Shown here piece by piece: positions 1 to 8,134 of a stretch of 64,000 nt of DNA (positions are counted from its first letter, which is position 1; every line of letters starts with the position of its first letter). Source of the stretch: CAXXIC01 sp049315325 (GTDB lineage: Bacteria > Bacteroidota > Bacteroidia > Bacteroidales > UBA7332); the NCBI GenBank assembly GCA_049315325.1, contig JBMOKJ010000010.1, positions 1 to 64,000 on the forward strand, given 5' to 3'. The notes under the pieces are model-generated. The model worked only from the letters and a program-made list of their open reading frames with translations, had not been told where the DNA came from and did not search any database. A program made the position numbers and the translations under genes.

Positions 1-79
1 CTGTGTTTAAAAATAAGCATTTATTCCTATTTACACAGTTTTTTGGACAGTCTCAAATTGAGCAGGACGAACGATACAT

Positions 80-505
80 TGTGACCTCAATACCGATGAT
101 TTGAGCACGACAAACGAACTAGTTTGACCTCAATACCGCCATCTCGAGAATAAAATTACAGAATTTGAGCTCAAAACCGATGATTTGTAGAGTACAAACG
201 GCAAGATTCAAAGTCAATTCCGACCTTTTGGGAGAAAAAATGGCCAGTATCGAACTCAATACCGGTGATTTGAGCAATTGAAACAGTAGTTTTTGAGGTC
301 ACAAACGACCGTTTGTGGAGAACGAACAGTGGGTAATGAACTCAAATACGTCCAATCGCAGCAGTCAATTACTCGGTATTGAGGTCAAATCCGTACAATT
401 GTAGAAGACAATTACTCGGTATTGAGGTCAATATTTGGCATTTGTATAAGGCGTATTATTGGTATTGAGGTCAAATCTTTGCATTTGTGGTGGACAAATC
501 ATGGG
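80..505. repeat. Phased palindromic repeat array, about 43-bp period, 10 units
   Basis: Ten degenerate units begin near 83, 126, 167, 210, 252, 295, 338, 381, 424 and 467, so the spacing is 41-43 bp and mostly exactly 43. Each unit has a small palindrome of the form TTGA-NN-TCAA followed about 10 bp later by a second one of the form TTTG-N7-CAAA. The units differ too much to be a simple tandem duplication, yet the spacing is kept. No ORF covers the stretch. Two other arrays in the window, at 31.1 and 59.0 kb, have the same design with different cores. It is not a CRISPR: the repeats are short and variable and no cas gene is nearby. Confidence 0.8.
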
Positions 506-617
506 ATACAATGTCTATCACAGGAATACTTCCACGCACACTGTTGGTAATATCTTAAAATCGTATCGACTACCACCAAATATATTAGATTCTATTTGAT
601 GGCTTTGTGATAATTTG

Positions 618-625
618 TATATTTG
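618..625 (+). promoter_or_regulatory. Candidate -7 box (TATATTTG)
   Basis: Matches the Bacteroidota -7 consensus TAnnTTTG about 100 bp upstream of the lipoprotein gene at 728. The presumed leader contains a hairpin (GAAGTA near 628 pairing with TACTTC near 651). Confidence 0.5.
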
Positions 626-727
626 GGAAGTAATATTTTTTGTGGGAAAATACTTCTACATAATATTAAAGGGGATGGAATGTAATTCTGCCCCGACGAG
701 TTAATAATAATTTAAGTAACTAAGACT

Positions 728-1222
728 ATGAAAAAAATAATTTTTCTAATTATTACCACTCTTTTCTTTTTAGGATGCAATAAAGAGGAGGGAAATGAAA
801 CGAACTTAATGTCAATTAACCTTATAACTAATAACAATCCTATTTTTTTTGTAAAGACAGTCATTTTATTCGAGAATAATGAATACTTGATAAAAACAAA
901 TTTTGATACTTACACTAATTCTTATCCATTTAATGTTCTTTATGGTTATGATGAAATTAAACTCCTTGTAACCCAAGATTCAACCATTAAAAATGTTTTA
1001 TTAATGAAAGATTACCTTAGGCATTATAGTGATAGCACATATATTCTGGCTTTTCATTTGGCGAATGGTTCTTGTTTAATTTTTGACAAGAAAAGAAATA
1101 CAATTATTTCTAAAATAGAAATGGAAAACTATATGGAAGGTGGGCCAATGACGTCAACAGGCGGTCGAAGATTTTATATAAATGGTGAATTATTTTTAAA
1201 TGTTGTTGACCTGATAAGTTGA
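728..1222 (+). CDS. Small lipoprotein of unknown function
   Basis: A 164-residue protein with a classical lipoprotein signal: Lys-Lys at the N-terminus, a hydrophobic stretch to about residue 16, then the lipobox LGC with the lipidated Cys at 17. After the Cys comes Asn-Lys-Glu-Glu, so export to the periplasmic face or the cell surface is likely. I do not recognise a domain in the remaining 145 residues. The gene is AT-rich, stands alone between the repeat array and an SDR-type gene, and has its own candidate promoter near 618. It may be part of the accessory gene pool. Start codon and lipobox are clear; the function is unknown. Confidence 0.75.
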   Translation: MKKIIFLIITTLFFLGCNKEEGNETNLMSINLITNNNPIFFVKTVILFENNEYLIKTNFDTYTNSYPFNVLYGYDEIKLLVTQDSTIKNVLLMKDYLRHYSDSTYILAFHLANGSCLIFDKKRNTIISKIEMENYMEGGPMTSTGGRRFYINGELFLNVVDLIS

Positions 1223-1267
1223 AATAATCAGCACCCTTTATCTGGTGCGAGTTTAGCAAAGCGTAAC

Positions 1268-1314
1268 TTTATAAAGGTTTCTTATAAAGTTATCACAAGC
1301 TAAAACCTTGTGAT
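1268..1314 (+). other. Two adjacent hairpins with a competing third pairing
   Basis: TTTATAA at 1268-1274 pairs with TTATAAA at 1282-1288, and ATCACAAG at 1292-1299 pairs with CTTGTGAT at 1307-1314. The loop of the first (AAGGTTT, 1274-1280) can instead pair with AAAACCTT at 1302-1309, so the two hairpins and the long-range pairing exclude each other. There is no T-run directly after, so this is not an obvious intrinsic terminator. It lies just upstream of the gene at 1346. Confidence 0.4.
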
Positions 1315-1345
1315 CCTAGAAGTTTAACAAATAAATAAAACGGCA

Positions 1346-2122
1346 TTGAAACAAACAGTTAGCATATTAGGATGCGGGTGGATGGGGATGCCATTGGCTT
1401 TGGAACTCAGTCACAAGGGATTTGAGGTAAAAGGTTCAACCCGATCGAGCGACAAATTCGAACAGATGAGATTGGGTGGCATTTCGCCTTATGCCATTCA
1501 ACTGAGCGACCGATACGATATGATTGCCGATTTCTTGTCTTCCGAAGTTTTAATTATCGCCGTGCCTTCCAAAAACGTCGATGATTTCAGGTATTTGATT
1601 GATCGAATTGAGAAATCTCAGGTTCAAAAAGTGCTGTTTGTGAGTTCTACATCTGTGTATGTGAGCGCCAATCAGATCGCGACAGAAGAGTGCGAGACCC
1701 CCGCTTCCCCTTTGTCGGAAATAGAATCAATGCTTAGAGAGAGTGCCCGATTCAAAACCACCGTGCTGCGGTTTGGTGGATTGTTTGGCTACGACCGCCA
1801 ACCCGGCCGATTTCACCGCGATGGAAAGGTGATTGATAACCCCGAGGGTTATGTGAATCTTATTCATCGTGACGATTGCATCCGCATTATCGAGCAAATT
1901 ATCGAGCAAAACATTTGGGGAGAGACGCTTAATGCCTGTGCTGATACGCACCCCACAAGAAGAGATTTCTACACAAAAGAGGCCCTCAGATTAGGGATGA
2001 ATACCCCGCCGTTTGATGAACTTTCGTTGACTCCCTATAAAATCATCAGCAGCGAGAAGTTGAAACGTCTGTTGAATTTCTCTTTTAAGTATGCTGATTT
2101 GATGGATTATTCGGGAGAGTAA
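1346..2122 (+). CDS. SDR-type NAD(P)-dependent epimerase/dehydratase family protein (YeeZ-like)
   Basis: A 258-residue Rossmann-fold protein. The N-terminal beta strand is followed by the dinucleotide-binding motif GCGWMG (about residues 9-14), and the protein ends with an atypical SDR substrate half. It resembles the YeeZ/COG0451 group of NAD-dependent epimerase-like proteins, whose physiological substrates are mostly unknown. The start is a TTG codon: it puts the nucleotide-binding strand at the usual distance from the N-terminus, while the first internal Met falls inside the glycine motif and would destroy the fold. No operon partner is apparent. The family call is fairly safe; the substrate is not predictable. 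Confidence 0.8.
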   Translation: MKQTVSILGCGWMGMPLALELSHKGFEVKGSTRSSDKFEQMRLGGISPYAIQLSDRYDMIADFLSSEVLIIAVPSKNVDDFRYLIDRIEKSQVQKVLFVSSTSVYVSANQIATEECETPASPLSEIESMLRESARFKTTVLRFGGLFGYDRQPGRFHRDGKVIDNPEGYVNLIHRDDCIRIIEQIIEQNIWGETLNACADTHPTRRDFYTKEALRLGMNTPPFDELSLTPYKIISSEKLKRLLNFSFKYADLMDYSGE

Positions 2123-2151
2123 AACGTTGTCCAATTTGATTAAAAATAATA

Positions 2152-2704
2152 GAACGCGGATTTACGCAGATTCAGCGGATTAAAGACGGATTTCTATTTC
2201 CTTTGGAAATACGATTAAACTACAACGCCAAAAATATACATCAAATTATGAAACTACTTCACGAAGGGATAACATCTAAAATAATCAAATCTTATTACAA
2301 CGTTTATAATACGCTCGGCTATGGTTTTCTTGAAAAAGTTTATGAAAACGCAATGGCACTTGAATTAGCTAAGCATGGGCTTGATGTGCGTTGTCAACAT
2401 CCCATTCAGGTTACATACGATGGAGTGATAGTTGGAGAGTACTTTGCAGATATCATTGTTAACGGCATAATAGTTATTGAATTAAAAGCGACTAAAGAAA
2501 TATCGGAAGAAAATGAATGTCAGCTCATTAACTATCTTAAGGCTACAAATATAGAGCTGGGATTATTGATGAATTTTGGGAAGGAACCAGAATATAGACG
2601 AAAGGTATTCATGAACAATCGAAAATGAAGCCCTAGAATAAATCAATTTACGAAGTAAATTTTCTATCCGTACCCATCCGCATAACCCGCGGCAATCCGC
2701 GTTC
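2152..2704 (+). mobile_element. Repeat element with 11-bp terminal inverted repeats carrying a GxxExxY gene
   Basis: GAACGCGGATT at 2152-2162 is the exact reverse complement of AATCCGCGTTC at 2694-2704. Inside each end lies a small palindrome: one of the type ATTTCC-N3-GGAAAT near 2195, the other ATTTAC-GAA-GTAAAT near 2647. The GxxExxY ORF fills the middle. Three shorter units downstream (2749-3326) and one at 5700-5869 keep the ends and the inner palindromes but lack the ORF, as non-autonomous derivatives do. GxxExxY genes are commonly found embedded in such repeats in Bacteroidota and other phyla. Whether the element moves, and how, cannot be read from the sequence. Confidence 0.7.
2248..2628 (+). 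CDS. GxxExxY protein (PD-(D/E)XK_3 family)
   Basis: About 126 residues matching the GxxExxY family: GYGFLEKVYENAMALEL near the N-terminus contains the name-giving G-x-x-E-x-x-Y, followed by a central strand with YFADIIV and IELKA, which fits the D...E-x-K signature of a PD-(D/E)XK nuclease-like fold. The biochemical role of the family is not established. I choose the ATG at 2248, because the TTG at 2203 lies in the repeat arm that is conserved in ORF-less copies. The gene fills the inside of an element with terminal inverted repeats, so it is better regarded as cargo or effector of that element than as a chromosomal housekeeping gene. Confidence 0.85.
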   Translation: MKLLHEGITSKIIKSYYNVYNTLGYGFLEKVYENAMALELAKHGLDVRCQHPIQVTYDGVIVGEYFADIIVNGIIVIELKATKEISEENECQLINYLKATNIELGLLMNFGKEPEYRRKVFMNNRK

Positions 2705-2748
2705 CATTTATCTGTGTCTAATTTGTCCCTTTTGAAATAACAATAATA

Positions 2749-3326
2749 GAACGCGGATTTGCGCTGATTCAGCTGATTTAAAACGGATTTTATTTCCCTT
2801 GGAAATAGGATAAATGTACACACCGAAAATATTACATGGAATAAATCAATTTACGAAGTAAATTTTCCATCCGTACCCATCCGCATAACCCGCGGCAATC
2901 CGCGTTCCATTAATCTGAGTCTAATTTGTCCCTTTTGAAAAAAAACAATAGAACGCGGATTTGCGCTGATTCAGCTGATTTAAAACGGATTTTATTTCCC
3001 TTGGAAATAGGATAAATGTACACACCGAAAATATTACATGGAGTAAATCAATTTACGAAGTAATTTTTCCATCCGTAACTATCCGCACAACCCGGGGCAA
3101 TCAGCGTTCCATTAATTTGAGTCTAATTTGTCCCTTTTGAAAAAAAACAATAGAACGCGGATTTGCGCAGTTTCAGCGGATTTAAAAACGGATTTTTATT
3201 TCCAAGGAAATAGAATTAAACTACAACGCAAAATGTACACACCGAAAATATTACATGGAGTAAATCAATTTACGAAGTAAATTTTCCATCCGTACCCATC
3301 CGCATAACCCGCGGCAATCAGCGTTC
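2749..3326. repeat. Three tandem ORF-less copies of the GxxExxY element (202-bp period)
   Basis: Units span 2749-2907, 2951-3109 and 3153-3326, with starts exactly 202 bp apart. Each opens with GAACGCGGATT and closes with AATC(C/A)GCGTTC, and each keeps the two inner palindromes of the full element at 2152-2704. The third unit also keeps a 15-bp stretch of the full element's left arm that the first two have lost, so the three are successive internal deletions of one parent. The 43-44 bp linkers between units are nearly identical as well. No coding potential is seen. Confidence 0.85.
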
Positions 3327-3363
3327 CATTAAAAATCAACCCTCACCATTAATTGAGGTGGAT

Positions 3364-4260
3364 TTATTTTATCTCCTTCTTTTCGTATTTCTTCACGATA
3401 GCTTCGAGCACGGCATCTTCTCCGAGGGAGTCGTAAGAGCTCTTGAGGTTTTGGCGAAACATGACGGCCACCCCTTGCCAAAAGACGGCAGGAATTGCGC
3501 CTTTGTACTCTTTCACGATGGTATAGCCCGTTTGTCCCGTTTCGCGAGCGAGCAGTTTGAGTAGCAGTCGTCCTTGAGAAGTAGTCATTCGTCGCGCTTC
3601 GGCTTCGAAACTTGCCCATACCTCTTTCTCCATCGCTTTGATGGCTCGCCGACGTTCACCGCTATCGTGTATGGTGAGCAACTGTTTGTCGAGCCGCTCC
3701 TTCATCTCGCGCGCCTTTTTGGCAAATGCGAATACCTTCCGCAGATTGTAGATGGTCTTGTAGTTTTTGCGAATAAACTCCTGATTGGCAAGGTACTCCG
3801 CTTGTTGGTCGCGATAATTGGTGTTTTTTTGAATGGCTTCCTTGAGATCTGCCATCACAGTGGTGTCTTCCGTCGGTGATGTGGGAGGTATAATCGCTTC
3901 GATCAGTTCTTTGGCATGGTCTACAGAGGCTGTATCGACTTTTTCGGTTGCGAAAAGTTCTTCAGGCGGTAGTGGTTTTAGTTCTTCGAGCTTTGGTGGC
4001 TCTGCTTTTTGATTCGTAGATACCTCTTTTTCGCCTTTGTTGTCGGCTAATACTTGAGGCATGGGTTCGTTGATAAAGGTCTCCAGGTTTTCCAGTTGAA
4101 GGAGCATTTCGGGTGTGATTTTCTCCTCTTCTGCAAACGGCTGTTTGCTTTCGAGGTAGAGCACAAGTATGATCAGTGCGTGAAACAAAGCCGTAGCCGC
4201 AACGGCCAAGAGTTTCTGTCGATTTTTCTTCACCGAACTCATTGTTCTTTGTCTCTTCAA
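3364..4260 (-). CDS. TonB-like energy transducer with a C-terminal DUF4294 domain
   Basis: A 298-residue protein with a TonB-type N-terminus: a short basic cytoplasmic tail, one transmembrane helix (about 17-37) with a His at 27 and a hydroxyl residue four positions before it (the T-x-x-x-H spacing of the SHLS motif used to contact ExbB/ExbD), then a Pro/Glu-rich periplasmic linker (about 45-130). The C-terminus is not TonB_C. Residues about 145-298 resemble DUF4294 of Bacteroidales, with the conserved run from LRKVF through SQGRLLLKLLARETG to FWQG and LKSSYD. It is the third gene of an exbB-exbD operon, so it probably takes the TonB position. DUF4294 has no known function. The domain pairing is unusual; the individual matches are fairly strong. 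Confidence 0.8.
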   Translation of the reverse strand: MKRQRTMSSVKKNRQKLLAVAATALFHALIILVLYLESKQPFAEEEKITPEMLLQLENLETFINEPMPQVLADNKGEKEVSTNQKAEPPKLEELKPLPPEELFATEKVDTASVDHAKELIEAIIPPTSPTEDTTVMADLKEAIQKNTNYRDQQAEYLANQEFIRKNYKTIYNLRKVFAFAKKAREMKERLDKQLLTIHDSGERRRAIKAMEKEVWASFEAEARRMTTSQGRLLLKLLARETGQTGYTIVKEYKGAIPAVFWQGVAVMFRQNLKSSYDSLGEDAVLEAIVKKYEKKEIK

Positions 4261-4298
4261 CGATTATTTGTCAAGGGTGTAATTCTCAGTGATGGGTC

Positions 4299-4697
4299 TC
4301 AACTGTTTTTCTGAGTGGCGAGAACCATTTTTACTTTCATCTCTGCGCCAATTTGCATCACATCTACCAAATCCTGTACATTGAGCGTGGGATCGAATCG
4401 CAACACGATGGTTGGCGACTCTACGTTTCCGATTTTGGCTTCGAGTTGAGTCTTTAGCTGCTCAATTTTCACCTCTTGTTGGTCGATGTAGTATTTTTTG
4501 TCTTTCGAAACCGTGAGCGTAATCTGCTGCTTGTTCATCTTTTGCGCCGATTGTGCCTTAGGCAAAAGAATCTTGATGACGTTCGGATTGCTCAGCGTGG
4601 AGATAATCAGAAAGAAGAGCAGCAGGAAAAACATGATGTCGTTTAACGACGTCGTGGCAACCTCCGGTTGGAAATGTTTTTTTCTGTTCAGCTTCAT
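4299..4697 (-). CDS. exbD: ExbD/TolR family biopolymer transport protein
   Basis: 132 residues with one N-terminal transmembrane helix and a small periplasmic domain, the usual ExbD/TolR length. The helix begins with LND, giving the conserved proton-handling Asp at residue 20, and continues through IMFFLLLFFLIIST. The periplasmic part has the expected alternating strands. ExbD works with ExbB as the proton-driven motor for a TonB-type protein in the inner membrane. The gene overlaps exbB by 4 nt and is followed 38 nt later by the TonB-like DUF4294 protein, so the three are probably one transcript. Confidence 0.9.
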   Translation of the reverse strand: MKLNRKKHFQPEVATTSLNDIMFFLLLFFLIISTLSNPNVIKILLPKAQSAQKMNKQQITLTVSKDKKYYIDQQEVKIEQLKTQLEAKIGNVESPTIVLRFDPTLNVQDLVDVMQIGAEMKVKMVLATQKNS

Positions 4698-5347
4698 TCT
4701 TGCATCGATTTAATGAAGACCAACTCCTCTTCTTGCAAACGTTGTGTGAATTTGTCGATGCGCATTTGCAGTACGTGGTAGCAAGAGTAGGCGATTACAC
4801 CCACAAACAGACCAGTTCCACTCGAAATCATCTTTTGGTAAAGTCCATCAGCAATGCCACCGATGCTCACGTTGTCGGTGAGCGAAATGTTGTAGAAAAT
4901 GGCAATTACTCCGGTGATTGTTCCGATAAATCCAAGGATTGGCGCCACACTGGCGATAATACCGAGGTAAGATACGTTTCGTTCCATCTTGGCAAGTTCC
5001 ACGTTAGCAGTTGTCTCCATCATCGCTTCTACGTCGCGCACGGGTTTACCGTACATCATAATACCGTTTTCGAAGATTGCGCCCATGGCGTTGTTGTTTT
5101 TGCAGATGCGCTGTGCCTCTTCTTTGTGTCCTCGCTTCATCTCAAGCACGATTCTATGTGCAAAATCCTTCTCTGCTTTCGACGCTTTGTAGATGCTAAT
5201 GTATTTATCGACAAAGATATAAACCGAAATCAACGACAATATCAAGATTGGAATCATAATGACACCGCCTTTGCCAAGCAGTTCGAGAAGTGAAATTCCA
5301 GCAGCATTGTTTTGAGCAACAGCAGGTACAGCTTGAAGAAGAATCAT
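4694..5347 (-). CDS. exbB: ExbB/TolQ/MotA proton channel protein
   Basis: 217 residues of the MotA/TolQ/ExbB family. A first transmembrane helix (about 28-48) is followed by a cytoplasmic region with the family pattern VEAMMETTANVELAKMERN, then a helix pair starting LGIIASVAPILGFIGTITGVI, the best conserved segment of ExbB, and a final helix before a charged tail. It forms the pentameric channel of the motor. It is the first gene of the operon. The TonB receptors of this window (49.1 and 62.0 kb) would need such a motor, but nothing here shows that this copy serves them. Confidence 0.9.
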   Translation of the reverse strand: MILLQAVPAVAQNNAAGISLLELLGKGGVIMIPILILSLISVYIFVDKYISIYKASKAEKDFAHRIVLEMKRGHKEEAQRICKNNNAMGAIFENGIMMYGKPVRDVEAMMETTANVELAKMERNVSYLGIIASVAPILGFIGTITGVIAIFYNISLTDNVSIGGIADGLYQKMISSGTGLFVGVIAYSCYHVLQMRIDKFTQRLQEEELVFIKSMQE

Positions 5348-5699
5348 ATCGAATAGAGTATTAAGGGTTTGCGAAATTGAGGGATAGGATTTTTTAGTCG
5401 TGCAAATTTACGTGGAATAGCGATTCACTCCAACAGTGTTATACTAAATTGTCTTAATTTCTGAAAGATATAACGGCTCTGGGAGAATGTTTATTGTAGA
5501 ATGGATTTGCCACAAAGTCACAAAGCCTCTAAGTTTACACAAAGAAAACGGTTTTAAATCATTTTTTTACTGATTGACAGTGCCGAAAGGTAATTGATTA
5601 ACTAAAAAGAGATGTCCGCATCTTTCTTATTTCAACAAAAACTTAAGTTATGGGAATCAAATAATGACGTAAAAAGTTAGATTCAATCAACTTTAAATA
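5348..5699. other. Intergenic region upstream of exbB with repeat remnants
   Basis: About 350 bp without a convincing ORF. It should hold the minus-strand promoter of the exbB operon. Near 5508-5540 there is a CACAAAG-rich stretch, and near 5930-5948 a partly complementary CTTAGTGG stretch, which look like worn ends of another common Bacteroidota interspersed repeat surrounding the element at 5700-5869. Confidence 0.4.
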
Positions 5700-5869
5700 G
5701 AACGCTGATTAACGCTGCTATAGCGGATTTAAAACTGATTTTAATTCAACTACGTTGAATTGTTCTCTCAACTAACCTCTAATCTGTGATGCTAGCATCA
5801 CAAATATCTGTCTTAAATCCGTTCGATACATATCCGTGCTTATCCGCTTAATCTGTAAAATCCGCGTTC
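5700..5869. repeat. Solo ORF-less copy of the GxxExxY-type element
   Basis: GAACGCTGATT at 5700-5710 and AATCCGCGTTC at 5859-5869 form the ends, with one mismatch. Inside are TTCAAC-TAC-GTTGAA and a perfect palindrome around GATGCTAGCATC. The inner palindrome sequence differs from the units at 2.7-3.3 kb while the pairing is kept, which suggests that the hairpins matter. It lies between exbB and the pirin gene. Confidence 0.7.
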
Positions 5870-5960
5870 TATTACTTTTTTTTTGAAATCCGACATTATA
5901 TTTGTCCTATTACTTAGTATGCTCTTAGTTTTCTTGGAGGCTTAGTGGTAAGATTTCGAT

Positions 5961-6836
5961 TTAATCTTCTAAATAGCCAAATTTGCCGTTTTCAAAATCG
6001 TTGTAGGCTTGAACAAGCTCTTCGCGTGTGTTCATAACGAATGGGCCGTAAGGTGCAATCGGTTCGTTAATGGGTTCGCCACTCAACACCAAAAACGAAA
6101 CCTCCTCCAATGCTTCCACTTCGATGGTTTCGCCCACATTGCGAAACAACACAAAATGGTCGCGAAGTGCGGTCTTTTCACCGTTGACGAGCAGACTACC
6201 ATTTAAAATGATAATGCCTGTGTTGTAGTTTTCAGGCATATCAAACGAATATTTCACTCCTGATTTCAAGTGAAATTTAATCAGATTGACGGGTGAAAAA
6301 GTTGATGCAGCGCCTGTTACGTTGTCGAAATTCCCCGCTACCACTTCGATTGAGCCACCGTTATTGGGAATTTCAATCTTTGGAATTTGATCGTGTGTGA
6401 TGGGTTGATATTTAGGAGCGGTCATTTTGTGCTTTGCCGGAAGATTGACCCAAAGCTGTACCATTTGGAATAGTCCTCCAGAGGCGGTAAACTCCTTTTC
6501 GTGATACTCTTTGTGCAAAATACCGCTACCGGCAGTCATCCATTGCACATCGCCAGTGCCAATCACGCCACTGTTTCCAGCGCTGTCGTGGTGTGCCACG
6601 CGACCTTGTATGGCGAGTGTTACTGTTTCGAATCCACGGTGAGGATGCACACCCACACCGCGCTGCTTGTCGCTCGGTGGGAAGTAGAATTCGGCAGCAT
6701 AATCCATTAGCAAAAATGGACTCATTCGCTCAATGCTCATCACTCCTGGAAAGAAATTGTGTACACGAAATCCGTCACCTACCATATGTGGCGATGGGGG
6801 AGGCACAATGCGCTCTATCTGTTTTGTCTTCGACAT
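5961..6836 (-). CDS. Pirin family protein
   Basis: 291 residues, the normal pirin length, with both cupin halves. The N-terminal half carries the metal-binding signature HPHRGFETVT and, further on, the HHDSAGN...GDVQWMTAGSGILHKEYHE block. Pirins bind iron; some act as quercetinases or redox sensors, many are of unknown role. The C-terminal cupin (about 180-280) keeps the fold but shows no obvious metal site, as is usual. The gene is monocistronic on the minus strand, with an intrinsic terminator of the next gene lying upstream of it. Family assignment is firm; the substrate is not. Confidence 0.92.
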   Translation of the reverse strand: MSKTKQIERIVPPPSPHMVGDGFRVHNFFPGVMSIERMSPFLLMDYAAEFYFPPSDKQRGVGVHPHRGFETVTLAIQGRVAHHDSAGNSGVIGTGDVQWMTAGSGILHKEYHEKEFTASGGLFQMVQLWVNLPAKHKMTAPKYQPITHDQIPKIEIPNNGGSIEVVAGNFDNVTGAASTFSPVNLIKFHLKSGVKYSFDMPENYNTGIIILNGSLLVNGEKTALRDHFVLFRNVGETIEVEALEEVSFLVLSGEPINEPIAPYGPFVMNTREELVQAYNDFENGKFGYLED

Positions 6837-6911
6837 AGTAATACGAGTTGATTTGTATGGAGAAATAACAAATCAAAACGCATTTCGTTCGCAAAATGAA
6901 TTTTGGGAGTA

Positions 6912-6944
6912 TAAAAAAGGAGCGAGATTTTAAACTCGCTCCTT
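6912..6944 (-). terminator. Intrinsic terminator after the lipoprotein gene
   Basis: AAGGAGCGAG (6917-6926) pairs with CTCGCTCCTT (6935-6944). On the minus strand the stem is followed by a run of T (A-run 6913-6918 on the plus strand). It ends the gene at 6969-7976. Confidence 0.85.
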
Positions 6945-6968
6945 CAATGGAAAATTCTATTTCACGAT

Positions 6969-7976
6969 CTACTGATATTGAATGTAAATCGGTAAAGGTT
7001 TCAGATTCATCAGTTCAGCCGGAGTCAGCATGTGATTAGGCGATTTCTTCAAATCGTTTTTGTAGAACAGTTTGAATCCGGTGAATTGAACGGGCTCTTT
7101 GTAGATATAGAGTTTGTAGGTGCTGCGTTTCAGTACTGGTTCGCCCCATCCGTCCATGTTCATCACAATCTGCACTTCTGGATGTAGGCGTATGTTTTTG
7201 TAGTTGCGAATCATTCCCTGTGTGAAGCGGTGAACAATCAGAATCTTTGGCGGCAGGTTGTTTGCTTTCACCAATTTGGCTAGGTAATCTGCGCAAAAGT
7301 TGACGTCCGTAGCATCCATGGTGCCAATCTTATGACCGGGGATGCTGCCGTCTTTCATCGAAAACTCGGGGTCGATGCCCAAATGTACCTGTGGCATTTT
7401 GAGGTATTTCTCCAATCGTGGAACTTCATGTTGTACGTCGCTCAGCGCCACTTGTATGTCTAAAAATACGATGGCATTTCCCATTTTTGCAATTGCCAAA
7501 GCTGAATCAATTTGCACATCCGGCATCCGTTTGCAATACTTTCCATCTTTCATTGGGATGCCTTGCGCCACCACGGCGATGTAGTGAATAGCCAGTTGCA
7601 CAGGTGTTGTTGAGTCTGCTTTTCTCCACGCATCAAGTTCTATGTTCAGCCTTCTCCACACCTCTTTAGGTGGGTATTCTCCCAAAACACCCATCTTTTT
7701 TGAGTAGAGATTGCCATAATAAGCCACAATCCGTTTGAATGGCAGAATTGCTCCATCGAGCGGATAGTCGCGAAGGTGATTTGGCCATCTACCCGTCGTG
7801 TCACCATTTGCCAGTGCATGAAGCTTCTTTTGGTAAGCGAGTGTATCGGTTTTGATAACTTCGGTTTTCTTTTCCTGTGCAGCCTGTACTGCGGCTTTTT
7901 TTGCTTTATCTTGATTGCATCCAGCGAAGACAAAAATTGACGCAAGAGCGAATGCGATGAGGTGTTTCTGATTCAT
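6969..7976 (-). CDS. Lipoprotein of unknown function, TIM-barrel-like sequence
   Basis: 335 residues with a lipoprotein signal: hydrophobic segment 6-18, lipobox AGC with Cys at about 20, then a Lys/Gln-rich linker. The mature part has a repeated strand pattern (VFLDIQVA, VHLGIDPEFSM, KILIVHRF, VQIVMNMDGWG) that suggests a barrel fold, with acidic residues at strand ends that could be catalytic. I recall similar uncharacterised exported proteins, mainly in actinobacteria, but no known function. The next gene upstream on the same strand is a polysaccharide deacetylase lipoprotein, so a role in cell-wall or glycan turnover is possible. That is context inference only. Confidence 0.6.
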   Translation of the reverse strand: MNQKHLIAFALASIFVFAGCNQDKAKKAAVQAAQEKKTEVIKTDTLAYQKKLHALANGDTTGRWPNHLRDYPLDGAILPFKRIVAYYGNLYSKKMGVLGEYPPKEVWRRLNIELDAWRKADSTTPVQLAIHYIAVVAQGIPMKDGKYCKRMPDVQIDSALAIAKMGNAIVFLDIQVALSDVQHEVPRLEKYLKMPQVHLGIDPEFSMKDGSIPGHKIGTMDATDVNFCADYLAKLVKANNLPPKILIVHRFTQGMIRNYKNIRLHPEVQIVMNMDGWGEPVLKRSTYKLYIYKEPVQFTGFKLFYKNDLKKSPNHMLTPAELMNLKPLPIYIQYQ

Positions 7977-8007
7977 AGGTTGGGTTTTGGTTGAAAGTTT
8001 ATTAAAT

Positions 8008-8124
8008 TGCCCCTAAATCCCCTGAAGGGGACTTTTGCAGCACTGTTATTTGGGGATTTTGATCATTGACGAACGATAATTAACCGTAGAAGCTCAAAGT
8101 CCCCTTTAGGGGATTTAGGGGCAA
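8008..8124. repeat. Intergenic G/C-rich inverted repeat (copy 1)
   Basis: TTGCCCCTAAATCC (8008-8021) is complementary to GGATTTAGGGGCAA (8111-8124), and the repeat continues inward with CCCTGAAGGGGACTT facing AAGTCCCCTTTAGGG. A near-identical element sits at 9019-9132 on the other side of the deacetylase gene. Both have about 60 bp of less conserved interior. It could act as a transcript-end structure, but the copies look like an interspersed repeat. Confidence 0.75.
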
Positions 8125-8134
8125 ATACTGCATA

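Noticed and set aside
2149..3330. Insertion sequence with transposase
   Set aside because: The terminal repeats suggest an IS, but the only ORF is a GxxExxY protein, not a transposase, and no target-site duplication is evident.
4700..5293. 197-residue ORF opposite exbB
   Set aside because: Antisense shadow: exbB has clear family conservation on the other strand, and this frame is His/Asp-rich with no recognisable fold.
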